Source: Panorpa germanica (Eukaryota > Arthropoda > Insecta > Mecoptera > Panorpidae). Taken from it: a stretch of 64,000 nt of DNA. The stretch lies in the NCBI GenBank assembly GCA_963678705.1, contig OY783208.1, positions 12,149,782 through 12,213,781 on the forward strand, in the 5' to 3' direction. How positions within the stretch are numbered: the first letter of the stretch is position 1; every line of letters begins with the position of its first letter. A program made the position numbers and the translations under genes. The notes below the pieces were generated by a model, which saw only the letters and a program-made list of their open reading frames with translations, did not search any database and was not told the DNA's origin. Below are positions 53,904 through 64,000 of the stretch, piece by piece.

Positions 53904-56900
53904 GTTAGAATTTATACCATCGATTAATATATATATGTCAGTATTTAATATAATTTTCTTTACATTTACAGTCAAGTTATGATTCGTTCAAGACTATTGC
54001 GTGAAAATGGAAATTACTTATGCCCCCAATCATTTGCAATGAGAAGGCATTATTTTAATAATGAAGAAACAGGATATTTTAAAACTCAAAAAAGGCCACC
54101 TACTTCTAATAATCCAATGACTGATCCTAGTGTTATGTCTGAAATGTTAAAAGGAAACCTTACAAACGTTTTACCTATGATTGTTATAGGAGGATGGATC
54201 AATTGGATGTTTTCCGGATTTGTTACCAGTAAGTAATCGTTATTAGTAGGGCCCGCATTTATATGCATTTGCAATATTAGTTTCAAGGTTTATACATCGC
54301 CAGTGAAACTACTAAAACGTATGTTGGGGCAAAGTAAATCGACTAGAGCAACTATTATTTTACATATTTTAGGAAAAATGCATAATTATACTCGTTTTTA
54401 CATATTTTTATTGCATATTGTAATTTGTTTCTTTCATTTTACGTGTTAATCACTAGATTTGGTTCCTATTTTACTTACTATGACTTATTTTAGGTTATTT
54501 AGGTATTATTCCGTGTTTACAACATTAGCCGCAGCTATCATAAATATCAATGAAGAAAATTGTAATAAAAACGCTATTAATACACTACAAACTCATTTCA
54601 GGATGGCCAGAACAAAATGATTTCAAATTTTCCTGATGATTTCCCTGATTTTGAATGGAAAACCGGGAATCATCAGGGAAATTTGAAATCATTTTGTTGT
54701 GGCCATCCTGAAATGAGTTATCAGTGACTATATAAAAAGTAATTGAATTACGCAAGTAGTCTTCAATTGTATCAAAAAATGAAATGTATAATAAAATATC
54801 AGCACCTCCACTTTCCAATTCCATACATACATCGCTGAAAGGTGTACTTATGTTCCGGAACAGTATTGCTTTGTGAACTCATTTTTTAGGGATCGATTTT
54901 GTAATACTTTATTGAAATATTGGTTAATAAATTTATATTGGCGTTTTTATTTTATTATATAGTCAAAAATTAACAAATTTAAAGTTAGAGTTTTGTTTTA
55001 CTACGTAATATTCTGGTTGTATAGTTGTAGTTGATGACGTCACGTACTCGTTGAAATATAATAAGTAATGTTATTTATTTTTCGTTTGATATCACGGTAT
55101 TATATTGAAATATGGGTCGACGTAACAGCTGTTATAGCTTTGACGTTTATTTCTGAATCTCTTGTATTTCTCTTGTTTAATAGTAATTGTAAAGTTTAGC
55201 AAATTGTAGTGTGCAGGAAGTTGAGGAAGGAATGACGTCGCGTACTTTTTTTATATTTTTTTAAACCTGAAAGTATAACATAAGTACACCATAAATGAGT
55301 ATTTAAATCGTTAGTAACTCCAGTAATATTGCGAATTGAATAAAAATAATTAGATATATATATTATATATATATATAATTATATATATATATAATTTCAT
55401 ATAAATTCAATTATAGTTCACAACCCAGTTATTGTCATACAAATGGCAATTCTTAAATAAATTAAATTCTTTATTAAAATTAACATTTTCAATATTTTCA
55501 TACATTTAATCATTTAATAATTTTAAAGAGATTTATTTATTTATTGAGAGATCAGTTAGATTTTTAACACGACAATAGTCATCTTATAGACAGGAATATA
55601 CATATAAATAATGTTCTGGAATGTCGTATAATATTCATCTCAGAAAGTTAATTGTGGCTGGATAAATAGAATTTATCAAGGGACGAAAACTATGTGTACC
55701 GGTCAACTACCACTGGCCAGTGTGAAAACGCAGTTTATTGATTTCGATACAATACACCTCAGCATTGTTTTAAAGTGGATTTCTGTTCTAATACACATCT
55801 AATCTTATTGAATATTTCTGTGGGCGTATATTGAAGCTACGATAGAAATTAATCATGCCGTTATTACAAGACCATGGTATAGCGAGATCCTTCCTATATT
55901 ATAATGTTTCATCTGAAAGTTTATATGTTTGCGCGATTCGTATGGTGGCTCGAAAACAGCTCCACGCATTTTCTTGAAAATTGTCTATTTTGTAGAGAAA
56001 TTAATTCTAAGATTTTTTGCATTCTCGGAATTTTCCCTGAATTTCCTGGAAACCCGTAATTTTGGAAAAACTAAAAAAAATATTTTTATTTTTTTGCTCT
56101 ATAACTTTTAATTCGTAAAAGATAGAAAGTTGAAATTTGGCATGTGTTATACGATGTTCAATGCCAACATTTTTTGAAAATTAGAAATTGAAAAATTGGA
56201 GAAGAGGGTGTTGAGAAAATTAGGGGGCACGGTAGGAAACTTTAGAGAAAACCTAAGTTTTGGATTACCAAATAATGAAATATGCTATTAAAAAAAAAGA
56301 AAATCAAAATTCAAAATTTTTTTTGGGGTGTACGTTCGCGATTTTTACCGAGGGTAACTTTGGTACCTAATTTACAAATCGAAAAAAAAATCCCAAATTT
56401 TGAAAAAAAGTTGGTCAAATAATAAACAATTTGAAAAAAATATATTTTTTTAGTCAGTTTATATGAAAAATTATTTGTTGTTATGTGTAAAATAAATATG
56501 GAACGAGTTTAATATTTCAATATAAATGAATTTAATATTAATAAATTAATATTTAAAATGAAATTCAATTCACACAAAAAACACGCTTGCGATGGGGGTA
56601 AACTCTATTATAGGTATATTGTTTAATAAGTCCCTTTATAAAATATATTAGTAATTTAAAAGGCACGAAAATGAAAGAGACAAACTACATCGTTATATCT
56701 ATGTTACAATCAAATGAAATAAAACAAACTAATTATTTTCAATTTCTACTGTGCTTATTGCATAAAAGAAAACGTAGGGTGTCTTTAATTTTTGTGGACA
56801 CGTAGAACTTAATAAATATCTAAAATTGCAATACATATTGTCTTGTAACGTAGCGAAAAACTATTGTACTAATTTTAAATAAAATAACTTGTGATATTTT

Positions 56901-58940
56901 AAAAAAATAATGTAATTTGTTATTAACAATGTGATATTTTTTTAGCTAAAGTACCATTTCCCTTGACGCTGAGGTTCAAACCGATGTTGCAACGAGGAGT
57001 GGAGTTGGCATCTCTAGATGCTGCTTGGGTTTCATCTGCAAGTTGGTATTTCTTGAATGTGTTTGGATTAAGAAGCATTTATACCTTGGTTCTAGGAGAA
57101 AATAATGGTAAGAATCTGTTCATATCTGCACAGAATAATTTGTTATACATGTAGTTATCTATTTCAGAAATATAAACCTTCTTACTGATGCAAACATGTC
57201 AAAAAGAGAACAAACATTTCTTACGAGGCGGATTGAATGGATCTAGTTTATTCAATAAAGTTGAATGTTACTTGAAGTGGATTTACAGGACACATTTCAT
57301 GAGTGTATATGCAAATGTTAGCTTGCATCGTGAGAACGCGGGTTAACATTGTTTCCGTCGAGAATTTTTAAACGAACTATTGATACTCGTCAAAGAATGA
57401 GAGATTATGGAAATTGTGTTTCAACACATAGTTATAAAATGCAAATAATTACACAATTGGGTTGTGAACCGTAATTTTCACAACTCTATGAAATTCACTG
57501 TAGGTTGTCATTTTTTCTTCTTTAATAATTAAAGAGAATATTATGAGTCGTGCAGAATCAAAGTTGGCTAGTTGATATTTTTGTGAAGCTGAGCAAAGGG
57601 CCAAAATGTTATTAAAACATCACATCGCAATTAATATTGAAACTTTTTTGTAATTCTGTTAAATAACACAATAAAATACCTGTGGTATAAGCTGTTTAAC
57701 AAATTATTTCTATTAAACGCCTGAAATTTGTATTTGCAGTTTGCAACTAGCCATCTTTAATTCTGTCGAAGGTAACTAGTTCGTTTCGTTTTTGTATGCT
57801 CAGTAACCAGATCGTTTTCTTCCTGATAAAGAAAAAAGTAAAAAAAAACATTTTATTTTTAAAAAAAGTAATTTATATTTTAGAATATTTTTAAAGCAAG
57901 TATAATTGGTACTTGAATAGCAAATTAAAAGTTAAATTTAATATCTATGATCTATCTATCTATATTTACAAACTGTAAAGGTGGTTTTTGTTTTTATTTG
58001 TCTTAAATTAATTCTTATAAACTTGGGTTCGTAGAACAAATAAAATTATCAATGATGCCTGTGTACTTCATTTTAAAAGTTCAAAATAAATCAGTAAGAA
58101 TCGAAACAACCAAGACAAACTAAATAGCCACCTTTGCTTCTGAATATTTTTAACAGTTATATCAAAGTAACTAGCCAACTATGATTCTTTACAGTACATT
58201 TGATAACAATTTAGTATAATTTATAACCAATGTTTATCAAAAATTCTCTTTATCGGCATATAGAGTTCAGACAGATGAACACAATGTTATATCTAACTCA
58301 ATTTATTTGTTTTTTGCCAACTTTGATTCTGCACTACTCATATATCTATTTAAAGTTTGTATTTGGTTTTACTGCGTAATATTCTGTTATCATAGAAGTT
58401 GATGACGTCAACCAATCAGTATAACATAATAAGTAATGTTATTTATTTTTCGTTTTGTATCACGGCGTTATGTAAAACATTATGGGTCAACGCAATAGCT
58501 ATTAAAGCTTTGACGTTTAATTCTGCATCTCTGTTGCACTTCCTTGTCGAACAGTGATTGTAAAGGTTGACAAATGGTAGTGGGGAAGAAATGAAGTTTT
58601 CAATCGTTAATAATTTCTTTAATATTGTGAGTTGAATAAAATTAATTGTATATTTGAGATTCTGATAGCCTGCTTCATCAATATACAGCGCAGTTTTATA
58701 TAAATTCAGTGATGGTTCACAACCCTATTCTTGAACAATATTTTAACAGCAATTTTATTTATTTCAGCCGCAGATCAAAGCAGACATATGCAGGATCAGA
58801 TGTCCGGTGCTGCAATGGCTATGCCACAGGACCCAAAAAGTGCATTTAAAGCAGAATGGGAAGCTTTACAAATTATCGAGCATTCGTGGAATTTATCAAA
58901 TATTGAACAAAATATTTTGACACAATGTAGTGAAGGATAA
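53758..58940 (+). CDS. EMC3: ER membrane protein complex subunit 3
   Basis: EMC3 (TMEM111) is the Oxa1-family core of the ER membrane complex, which inserts tail-anchored and multi-pass proteins. Exons: 53758-53903, 53972-54228, 56946-57107, 58768-58940; coding length 738 nt, 245 residues, all GT-AG, joins in phase 2, 1 and 1. The protein starts [15 protein letters not shown]1 about residues 12-31 with Arg28, equivalent to the Arg31 of human EMC3 that lines the vestibule; a coiled cytosolic hairpin ([38 protein letters not shown]); TM2 around [22 protein letters not shown]3 around [19 protein letters not shown]; then [20 protein letters not shown]. The C-terminal tail is about 16 residues shorter than in human. 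No stop or shift: an active housekeeping gene. Confidence 0.97.
53972..54228 (+). CDS. EMC3: EMC3 exon 2
   Basis: Starts by completing Ser of [10 protein letters not shown] and ends in SGFVT; donor GTAAGT. Holds the cytosolic hairpin and TM2. Confidence 0.95.
54590..54719. repeat. Long near-perfect hairpin in EMC3 intron 2
   Basis: 52-nt arms 54590-54641 and 54668-54719 are inverted repeats with about two mismatches; the loop is 26 nt. Arm start AACTCATTTCAGGATGGCCA. Likely a foldback MITE; it could also fold as RNA in the intron. Confidence 0.85.
54978..55430. repeat. Repeat copy 1 in EMC3 intron 2
   Basis: Shares TTGATGACGTCA, AATAAGTAATGTTATTTATT, TTTGACGTTTA and a terminal GTTCACAACCC with 58353-58725, in the same orientation and order. 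Contains an (AT)n palindrome at 55352-55395. Confidence 0.7.
55990..56210 (+). mobile_element. Diverged Helitron A/F-family remnant in EMC3 intron 2
   Basis: Matches the Helitron 5' block in order: AATTTTCCCTGAATTTCC, TTTTGGAAAAACT, AAAAGATAGAAA, TTGAAATTTGGCATGTG (compare 13176-13300). No termini found. It extends weakly to the GGGGGCACG at about 56226. Confidence 0.6.
56946..57107 (+). CDS. EMC3: EMC3 exon 3
   Basis: [18 protein letters not shown] through VLGENN; donor GTAAGA. Holds TM3. Confidence 0.95.
57543..58341. mobile_element. TIR element (family 2) in EMC3 intron 3
   Basis: 26-bp ends 57543-57568 (starts ATGAGTCGTGCAGAATCAAA) and 58316-58341 are near-perfect inverted repeats; 799 bp in all, no coding. 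A shorter relative is at 59643-60055. Confidence 0.7.
58353..58725. repeat. Repeat copy 2 in EMC3 intron 3
   Basis: Direct-oriented relative of 54978-55430, ending about 40 bp before the acceptor of exon 4. Confidence 0.7.
58768..58940 (+). CDS. EMC3: EMC3 exon 4
   Basis: [20 protein letters not shown] to the stop TAA at 58938-58940; acceptor TTATTTCAG. Confidence 0.95.
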
Positions 58941-59065
58941 TTTATAAATTTACAATGTAAAATCTTTTTTTTTTTTTGTATTATAGTAATTCAAATTTGT
59001 GAACTACATTGTTCTAAGCTATTTTAATTTATATGTGTAATGTAAATGTATATTATATCCATTAT

Positions 59066-59071
59066 AATAAA
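59066..59071 (+). terminator. EMC3: EMC3 polyadenylation signal
   Basis: AATAAA 125 bp after the stop codon, followed by a TG-rich stretch (CGTGTTTTGTTG). Confidence 0.75.
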
Positions 59072-59642
59072 CGTGTTTTGTTGATAGAAAATATTTCGTC
59101 GAATTTGATTGATTATTATATCTTAGTAAGTGAAGCACCACTGGATTTATTAACAACACAAAATTACTTAATAGAATTGATATCTACAAAATATGATTTG
59201 TCTTGATTTATTTAACTTAATTTAATTTTTGGTTATGCTGTTAATGATTTGAAAGCTATAAAAAGGGTCACGGAACATTTAGGACTTCCAGCATTGAAAC
59301 ACAACAATAACTATCCTATTACAATAATGAAAAATAAGTTGATAATTATTTGAATAATATAATATTCAAAATAATTATAAATATATAACTATAACTTGTG
59401 ATTTTCATTTACCTCACGTTACGTTTTAATCTTTACCATTAGTTTCACATAGGTTTGTTGCACTATCATTAAACAAACGCATAAAATCTATGGATGAATC
59501 CTAATAATGTTCAGTAATATTAAACAATCTTGTATTCATTTTTTATCAACGTCGGAAACTTATAACATTAAGTTTGAAAGATTACTTTTGTTATGTATCC
59601 TTGCTTTGTAAAATTAGAAAAAATAAGTAATCCATCTTATAT

Positions 59643-60055
59643 ATGAGTCGTCCAAAATCAAAGTTGGCTAGTCGATGAAAACTTAAAAATTGTTTTAGAT
59701 ACACCCAACACCATCGTGCTCAGCTGGCTCAGTATAAGATTTCTTGATAAAAAAAATTATAAATTATCATAAATCGTTATCAAATATGCTGTAAAGAATC
59801 GAGTTGACTAGTTACATTGACATAATTTGTCAAAACAATTACAGAAGCAAAGTATTATTTAAATGTACTGTATACAGTAAATAATTTGTTAAGCAGCTTA
59901 CACCACAGTCACTTTATTATGATATTTAACAGAATTTCAAAAAAGTTTCAAGATTTATTGCGATGTATTGTCATGATATAAGTCAATAATATTTTGACTC
60001 TTTTCTCAGTTTCACAAAAACGTCACCTATTGCCAACTTTGATTTTGCACGACTT
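59643..60055. mobile_element. TIR element (family 2), 413 bp
   Basis: Ends ATGAGTCGTCCAAAATCAAA (59643) and its inverted partner GCCAACTTTGATTTTGCACG (60032). The interior resembles 57543-58341 in the opposite orientation. Confidence 0.7.
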
Positions 60056-60359
60056 GTAAATAAAAATGAAATACCGTTTATTGTTAAGCACATCACTTGT
60101 GAACGGGTGGACCGATTTTAGCTAATTTTTATTGTAAAATGTTCGTAATAGTCTGAATAAGGTTACTCTAAAACTGAAAGTGCCTTTGTGCAGCAAATTG
60201 TTAATCAACCTAATAGTGACGAAAAATTGATTCAGTTCTTTATTTTCAATTGAATTGTGAAAAATTTATTGAAATTTAGGCAGTATAATGTCGGTTAGGT
60301 CAGCTTTGTTAGTTAAGAAGTTATATTAGTGGAATTAGTCAATTAAAAATAATAAGATA

Positions 60360-60438
60360 AGGGACCATCCATAATTTGCGTCACACAAATTTCCTGCTAT
60401 TATGATCCCGCGTGTGACGTAATTTATAGATGTTCCCT
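60360..60438. mobile_element. 79-bp palindromic MITE-like element
   Basis: Arms 60360-60386 (AGGGACCATCCATAATTTGC...) and 60412-60438 (...ATAGATGTTCCCT) are inverted with a few mismatches around a 25-nt centre. The rest of 60056-61086 has no gene I can support. Confidence 0.65.
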
Positions 60439-61086
60439 AATTATAATAGTAAGATAATTACTATTGCATTCATTTCCTTAAATTTACTCGTTTTCAAAGA
60501 AGCCTGTGTTTCTTCTCAACTTCTGGTCCCTCTTTCTCTCCATATTTATGCTGCATACTTCCGCATCCTAAATTTTAAGTAGTTACTTCTTAATATAATT
60601 ATATATTATTATTATAAATATTTTGTTTGCTATTTTTCAGGTATCATTTATATGTGTTATAGCAGAAATACGATTTTCAATTAAAAGTACAATAAATACG
60701 TAGCGCAAAATACATTTAAATAAGCCGCCATAAGTCATTTTAAGAAATATAAAATCATTAAGGAGATATTGTATATTCAAACCTTTCCTATCTGTTTTAT
60801 TTGGTTAGAATCCTAGTAAGACTAACAACTGCGGTACATTTATATAGTTTTATGACTCAAAATGCAAATATATTAACTTTACATTGTCTAATAGTTGACA
60901 AAAAGTGATATAATGATTTCACAAAAGTGACATAATGACATATTATCATATGTTTACAAATCACTACATAATAATGCATAACACTGACTTAGTTTAGATT
61001 TAAACCAATAATATATAAGTAAAAAGTTGTAATATATGATGAAATTTACTTAAAAAGATATGAATATAAGATAAAATATTAGATTT

Positions 61087-61560
61087 AATGGGCTTGTGTA
61101 CTCATTTTTTAGTGGACACAATTGGCTTTCAGAACCATAAATGTCTAATTATTTTTTAATAACTCTATATATTTCAGGAAATATCAACAATTAAAAAAGT
61201 CATTTTGTCTCTTTAATTATTAAAGGGATTCAATACAGGGTACATCACATCAGACGATTTGTCTTCTCTTTTATACAACAGAGACGCATACGAGTGAGTA
61301 TGTGACACGTGTCATTTACTTCTAACAGCTAGGTTGTGTTTCCCATAAAGCGGTATATTACGGAAGTTGCTTATTCGATTACTAATTTGTTCTATGATGT
61401 ATCATGCATATCTAAAACAAGCGGCAAAACTGAAATTCTAATTTGATATAGCTATAACTCCGTCAACTTTTGGATATTTAAAAAATAAAAATACCAATAT
61501 ACACATATTAAAATTTATTTTAAGCGAAAACTAGAAAAACAAGAGTTCAAAAGCCTATTA
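61087..61560. mobile_element. Family 3 MITE-like sequence, diverged
   Basis: Begins AATGGGCTTGTGTACTCATT, then TAACTCTATATATTTCAGGA and CTTTAATTATTAAAGGGATT, and towards the end CTATAACTCCGTCAACTTTT, all matching the order in 63057-63680. Confidence 0.55.
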
Positions 61561-61634
61561 TTACTTATTATTATTATTTATTACTTGTACTATTTTTACT
61601 ACTTACTATTATTTATATTTACGCGATCCGTTAT

Positions 61635-62600
61635 GACTCCGATTCCGATAAATAGTCTGTTTAATAAAAGTTGAATATTACTTGTTTGTGTTTCACATTT
61701 CACATAAGATCCCTGTCTGTCTTGTTGATCCGAGTTGCGATGTCAAAGAGTACTGGTGTCTGACATTAAGGGCGTCCGCAGACGGGGCGGCTGGTAACAA
61801 AGCTTAGCCCCGAATCTGCCCGAACTGAATGTCATTACAACTGTGTTGTTAGTAAAAGAACGAACGTGTTTACGAGTGAGATAAAACACATGGCACGAAC
61901 GTAACTAAACTGATTTGAAACTGGTTTTGAACATATATTCAGCGACTAAGATTTCTCGGTCGCAGGGTGCTGGTGTCATCAACAGAGATGTTTACGAAAA
62001 GTATTTAAATACATACATACAATCAAATATAACACAATAGAATCCCCTGATTTGCTATTGTTAAAAATTCTATAGAGTCACGATACACACCCTACAATCA
62101 ATTTCTCTAAATCTTGTCCGAATATAATACGATTCTAATGCGATTCGGTTCAATCCGTTCGAATCTAATACGAATCCTATACGAATCTTGTCTACATTGT
62201 TTGTAAGGTGGCTCGACATGGCTCGTGCTCGTTTGAATTCGTTCGTTTTGTGCGAATGTGATTACAACTGTTGTTAGTGAGAGATCGAACTTGTATGCGA
62301 GTGAGATAAAACACGAGGAAAGGCACACGAGTCGGCTGATTGCAAACTAAACGAGAAACGAAGTTTTCAACGAAAACTACCACGAGTCAGTCTGGTCTGC
62401 TCATACTGTTCGGTCCGATCCAAGCTCCGCCTCCTTTGCGATTCCACTGTCAAATTTTTAGTGTTCATTTTAGTGAATCGGAATCATATGTCACAGTGTA
62501 ACTGGCCGCATGTAACACGTAACACATTTCATATATGTAAAACACAGATTCAAGTAACATCAACTTTTCTATGAACAGACTATTTATCGGAAGCGGAACT
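61635..62600. mobile_element. TIR-bounded element, about 0.97 kb
   Basis: 24-bp ends: 61635-61658 contains TTCCGATAAATAGTCT and 62577-62600 contains AGACTATTTATCGGAA, inverted. Inside, two diverged copies of a GAACGAACGTGTTTACGAGT-like segment (61836-61930 and 62258-62360) are in direct orientation, and GTCCGCAGACGGGGCGGC occurs at about 61769. No transposase. Confidence 0.55.
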
Positions 62601-62678
62601 GATAGTGTAAAACCACTTTAAAAAAAGTATTAGACAAGAAAGAATGTTTAAATTATATTAGATATGATATTAATAAAT

Positions 62679-62897
62679 TTAAAAATAAAATAAATATAAA
62701 TAAACAGATAATAAAAATATATATAACATATAATTAAATAATTCAGGCATCCTAAAATGTTTTCTAGGTTGCTCTTTGTTTTCTAACGCAAGTTCCTTTA
62801 TTAATATTTCGGATGCACCTAATTTATGTCTTCTCAAAATCCCTCCCTGAACCCAATAACGGCGCTTGTTACGTTTCTTCCCCATATTCAACAACAT
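62679..62897 (-). pseudogene. PIF/Harbinger transposase N-terminal fragment
   Basis: The 72-codon frame from ATG 62897 reads RRYWVQGGILRRHKLGASEI then LIKELALENKEQPRKHFRMP, the conserved start of PIF/Harbinger (HARBI1-like) nucleases. The frame then turns into hydrophobic AT-rich drift and stops. The DDE catalytic domain is absent nearby. Confidence 0.65.
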
Positions 62898-63056
62898 TGC
62901 TTTTAACTCTTATTTTAGTTGAAGTGCTATTAAATGTCATTTAATAGACATTTTGAAATTGTAATCTCTCAAATGTTTTGATATTAATTTATGCATGACT
63001 ATATTTCGCTCTAATTATTATCTGACGTTTGTAGCAAAAACATAAATTAATTCTTC

Positions 63057-63710
63057 AATGGGCTTGTATCCTATGTCTTAATTTCTATAAAAGTGTACTA
63101 TATATTGATAAAGTGGGTTACTAGAACCTCAAATGTCCAATTATTTTTTAACAACTCCTTATATGTTAGGAGATATTAATAATTAAAAATGTCACTTTTT
63201 TGCTTTAATTATTAAAGGGATTCTACGTTGTAGAACATTCCAAGACATGTGACCTCACGTCCGCAATGTAGCTTTCTTTTATACAACAGAGCATAAAACA
63301 GGTAACATATTCATGATATGGACAAGTTTAAAGGTTACCAACCTTATAGCTCATAATCTCTGCTATATGTATATTTATATATCAATAACTAAATTCAATA
63401 ACAAATTTCAATATTATATCAGCCATAACAGGGTTAAATAACATGAAAACTTATTATTTTTGCAAAGTAACGCTTACGTACTAGATACTCAGGACTACAA
63501 ACAGCTACAAAACATTACCCCGGCACGAACCTATGCTACCACATGGTTACGTCATCTGTACCGACATCTCTAGCGCTAAAACTACAATTCAAATGTTTAA
63601 TTGCTATATCTCCGTCAACATTTAGACATTTAATAAAATAGACACGCCAATACACATTTATTAACATCAAGCTCAGTCAACAATTAGAAAGTCAACCCAT
63701 AAGAAATGAC
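63057..63710. mobile_element. Family 3 MITE-like sequence, longest copy
   Basis: Opens AATGGGCTTGTATCCTATGT, like 11275, and closes with CTCCGTCAACATTTAGACAT and CACGCCAATACACATTTATT near 63610-63665. An expected inverted right end is not clear, so the boundary is approximate. 63710-64000 holds nothing recognised. Confidence 0.55.
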
Positions 63711-64000
63711 TCCACCCACATTGCTCATTCGCACAATTTTGTTATGAAGGACCTTTTAGCTATTTAGTAATTAATAGCAATTTTATATTTATATCAAAAG
63801 ACACAGCAAAACATCAAAACTTTCTTAGATTACATTTATTTTAAAACTACACTATTGAATTACATATAAATTGATTAAATACTTTAGTTAATAAGAATAC
63901 TAAATACAACACTAAGTAAATGTAACTCGCGGTTTAAGTAATAAATAAAAATATGTGTAATTATTATTTTATGTTTATGCACCAAAAAGGTTAAGCATGC

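Noticed and set aside
1..64000. tRNA or rRNA genes
   Set aside because: No cloverleaf with A and B boxes or rRNA core sequence was seen by eye; a tRNA scan could overturn this.

Overview
The window looks like AT-rich insect nuclear DNA, possibly from a beetle, although the sequence alone cannot fix the order. Evidence is the spliced host genes with short GT-AG introns, insect-type Jockey/I LINEs, classic TC...CTAG Helitrons, and many MITE-like inverted repeats. It is mostly mobile DNA around three host-like genes.

Layout. 1-3.5 kb: a decayed non-LTR retrotransposon on the minus strand (Gag-like ORF1; endonuclease and reverse transcriptase with an internal deletion). 3.5-6.8 kb: a TIR element and a solo-LTR-like sequence. 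6.85-11.04 kb: a five-exon leucine-rich-repeat gene whose exons all join in phase 0, with one 1-nt frameshift. 11-12.9 kb: small repeats. 12.94-45.84 kb: about 33 kb of Helitrons joined head to tail. 45.9-47.6 kb: a decayed gene with a Mutator-like domain. 48.3-48.8 kb: a LINE remnant. 49.8-51.5 kb: a minus-strand C2H2 zinc-finger gene with 13 homogenised 84-bp fingers and two 1-nt frameshifts. 52.4-53.1 kb: a 5'-truncated LINE with a 12-bp target duplication. 53.76-58.94 kb: EMC3, complete in four exons with repeat-laden introns. 59-64 kb: MITE-like elements and a PIF/Harbinger transposase fragment.

The Helitron block is the standout. Element A (12,937-29,952, about 17 kb) has the family termini and carries a 2,256-codon Rep-helicase frame. 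That frame is headed by a papain-like cysteine protease of the herpesvirus-large-tegument type and a basic coiled coil built from a 69-bp tandem repeat; one TAA inside the repeat splits it. Downstream are 228-bp tandem repeats and an apparently intact five-exon SGNH/GDSL hydrolase gene (188 aa) with a usable Ser-Asp-His triad, the first intron falling directly after the ATG. Elements B, C, D and F are non-autonomous relatives; most junctions read CTAG followed by TCT, and the D/F junction lacks the G. Element E (33,804-39,395) is a different autonomous Helitron family nested in D, with its helicase broken near the C-terminus. D also carries a truncated LINE.

In working terms, A and E encode HUH endonuclease-helicases for rolling-circle transposition, and A or a relative could mobilise B, C, D and F because they share the terminal hairpin. 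The protease and SGNH hydrolase are cargo of unknown role. EMC3 is a housekeeping membrane-insertase subunit and the best anchor for synteny. All family assignments come from motifs read by eye; no database search was run.
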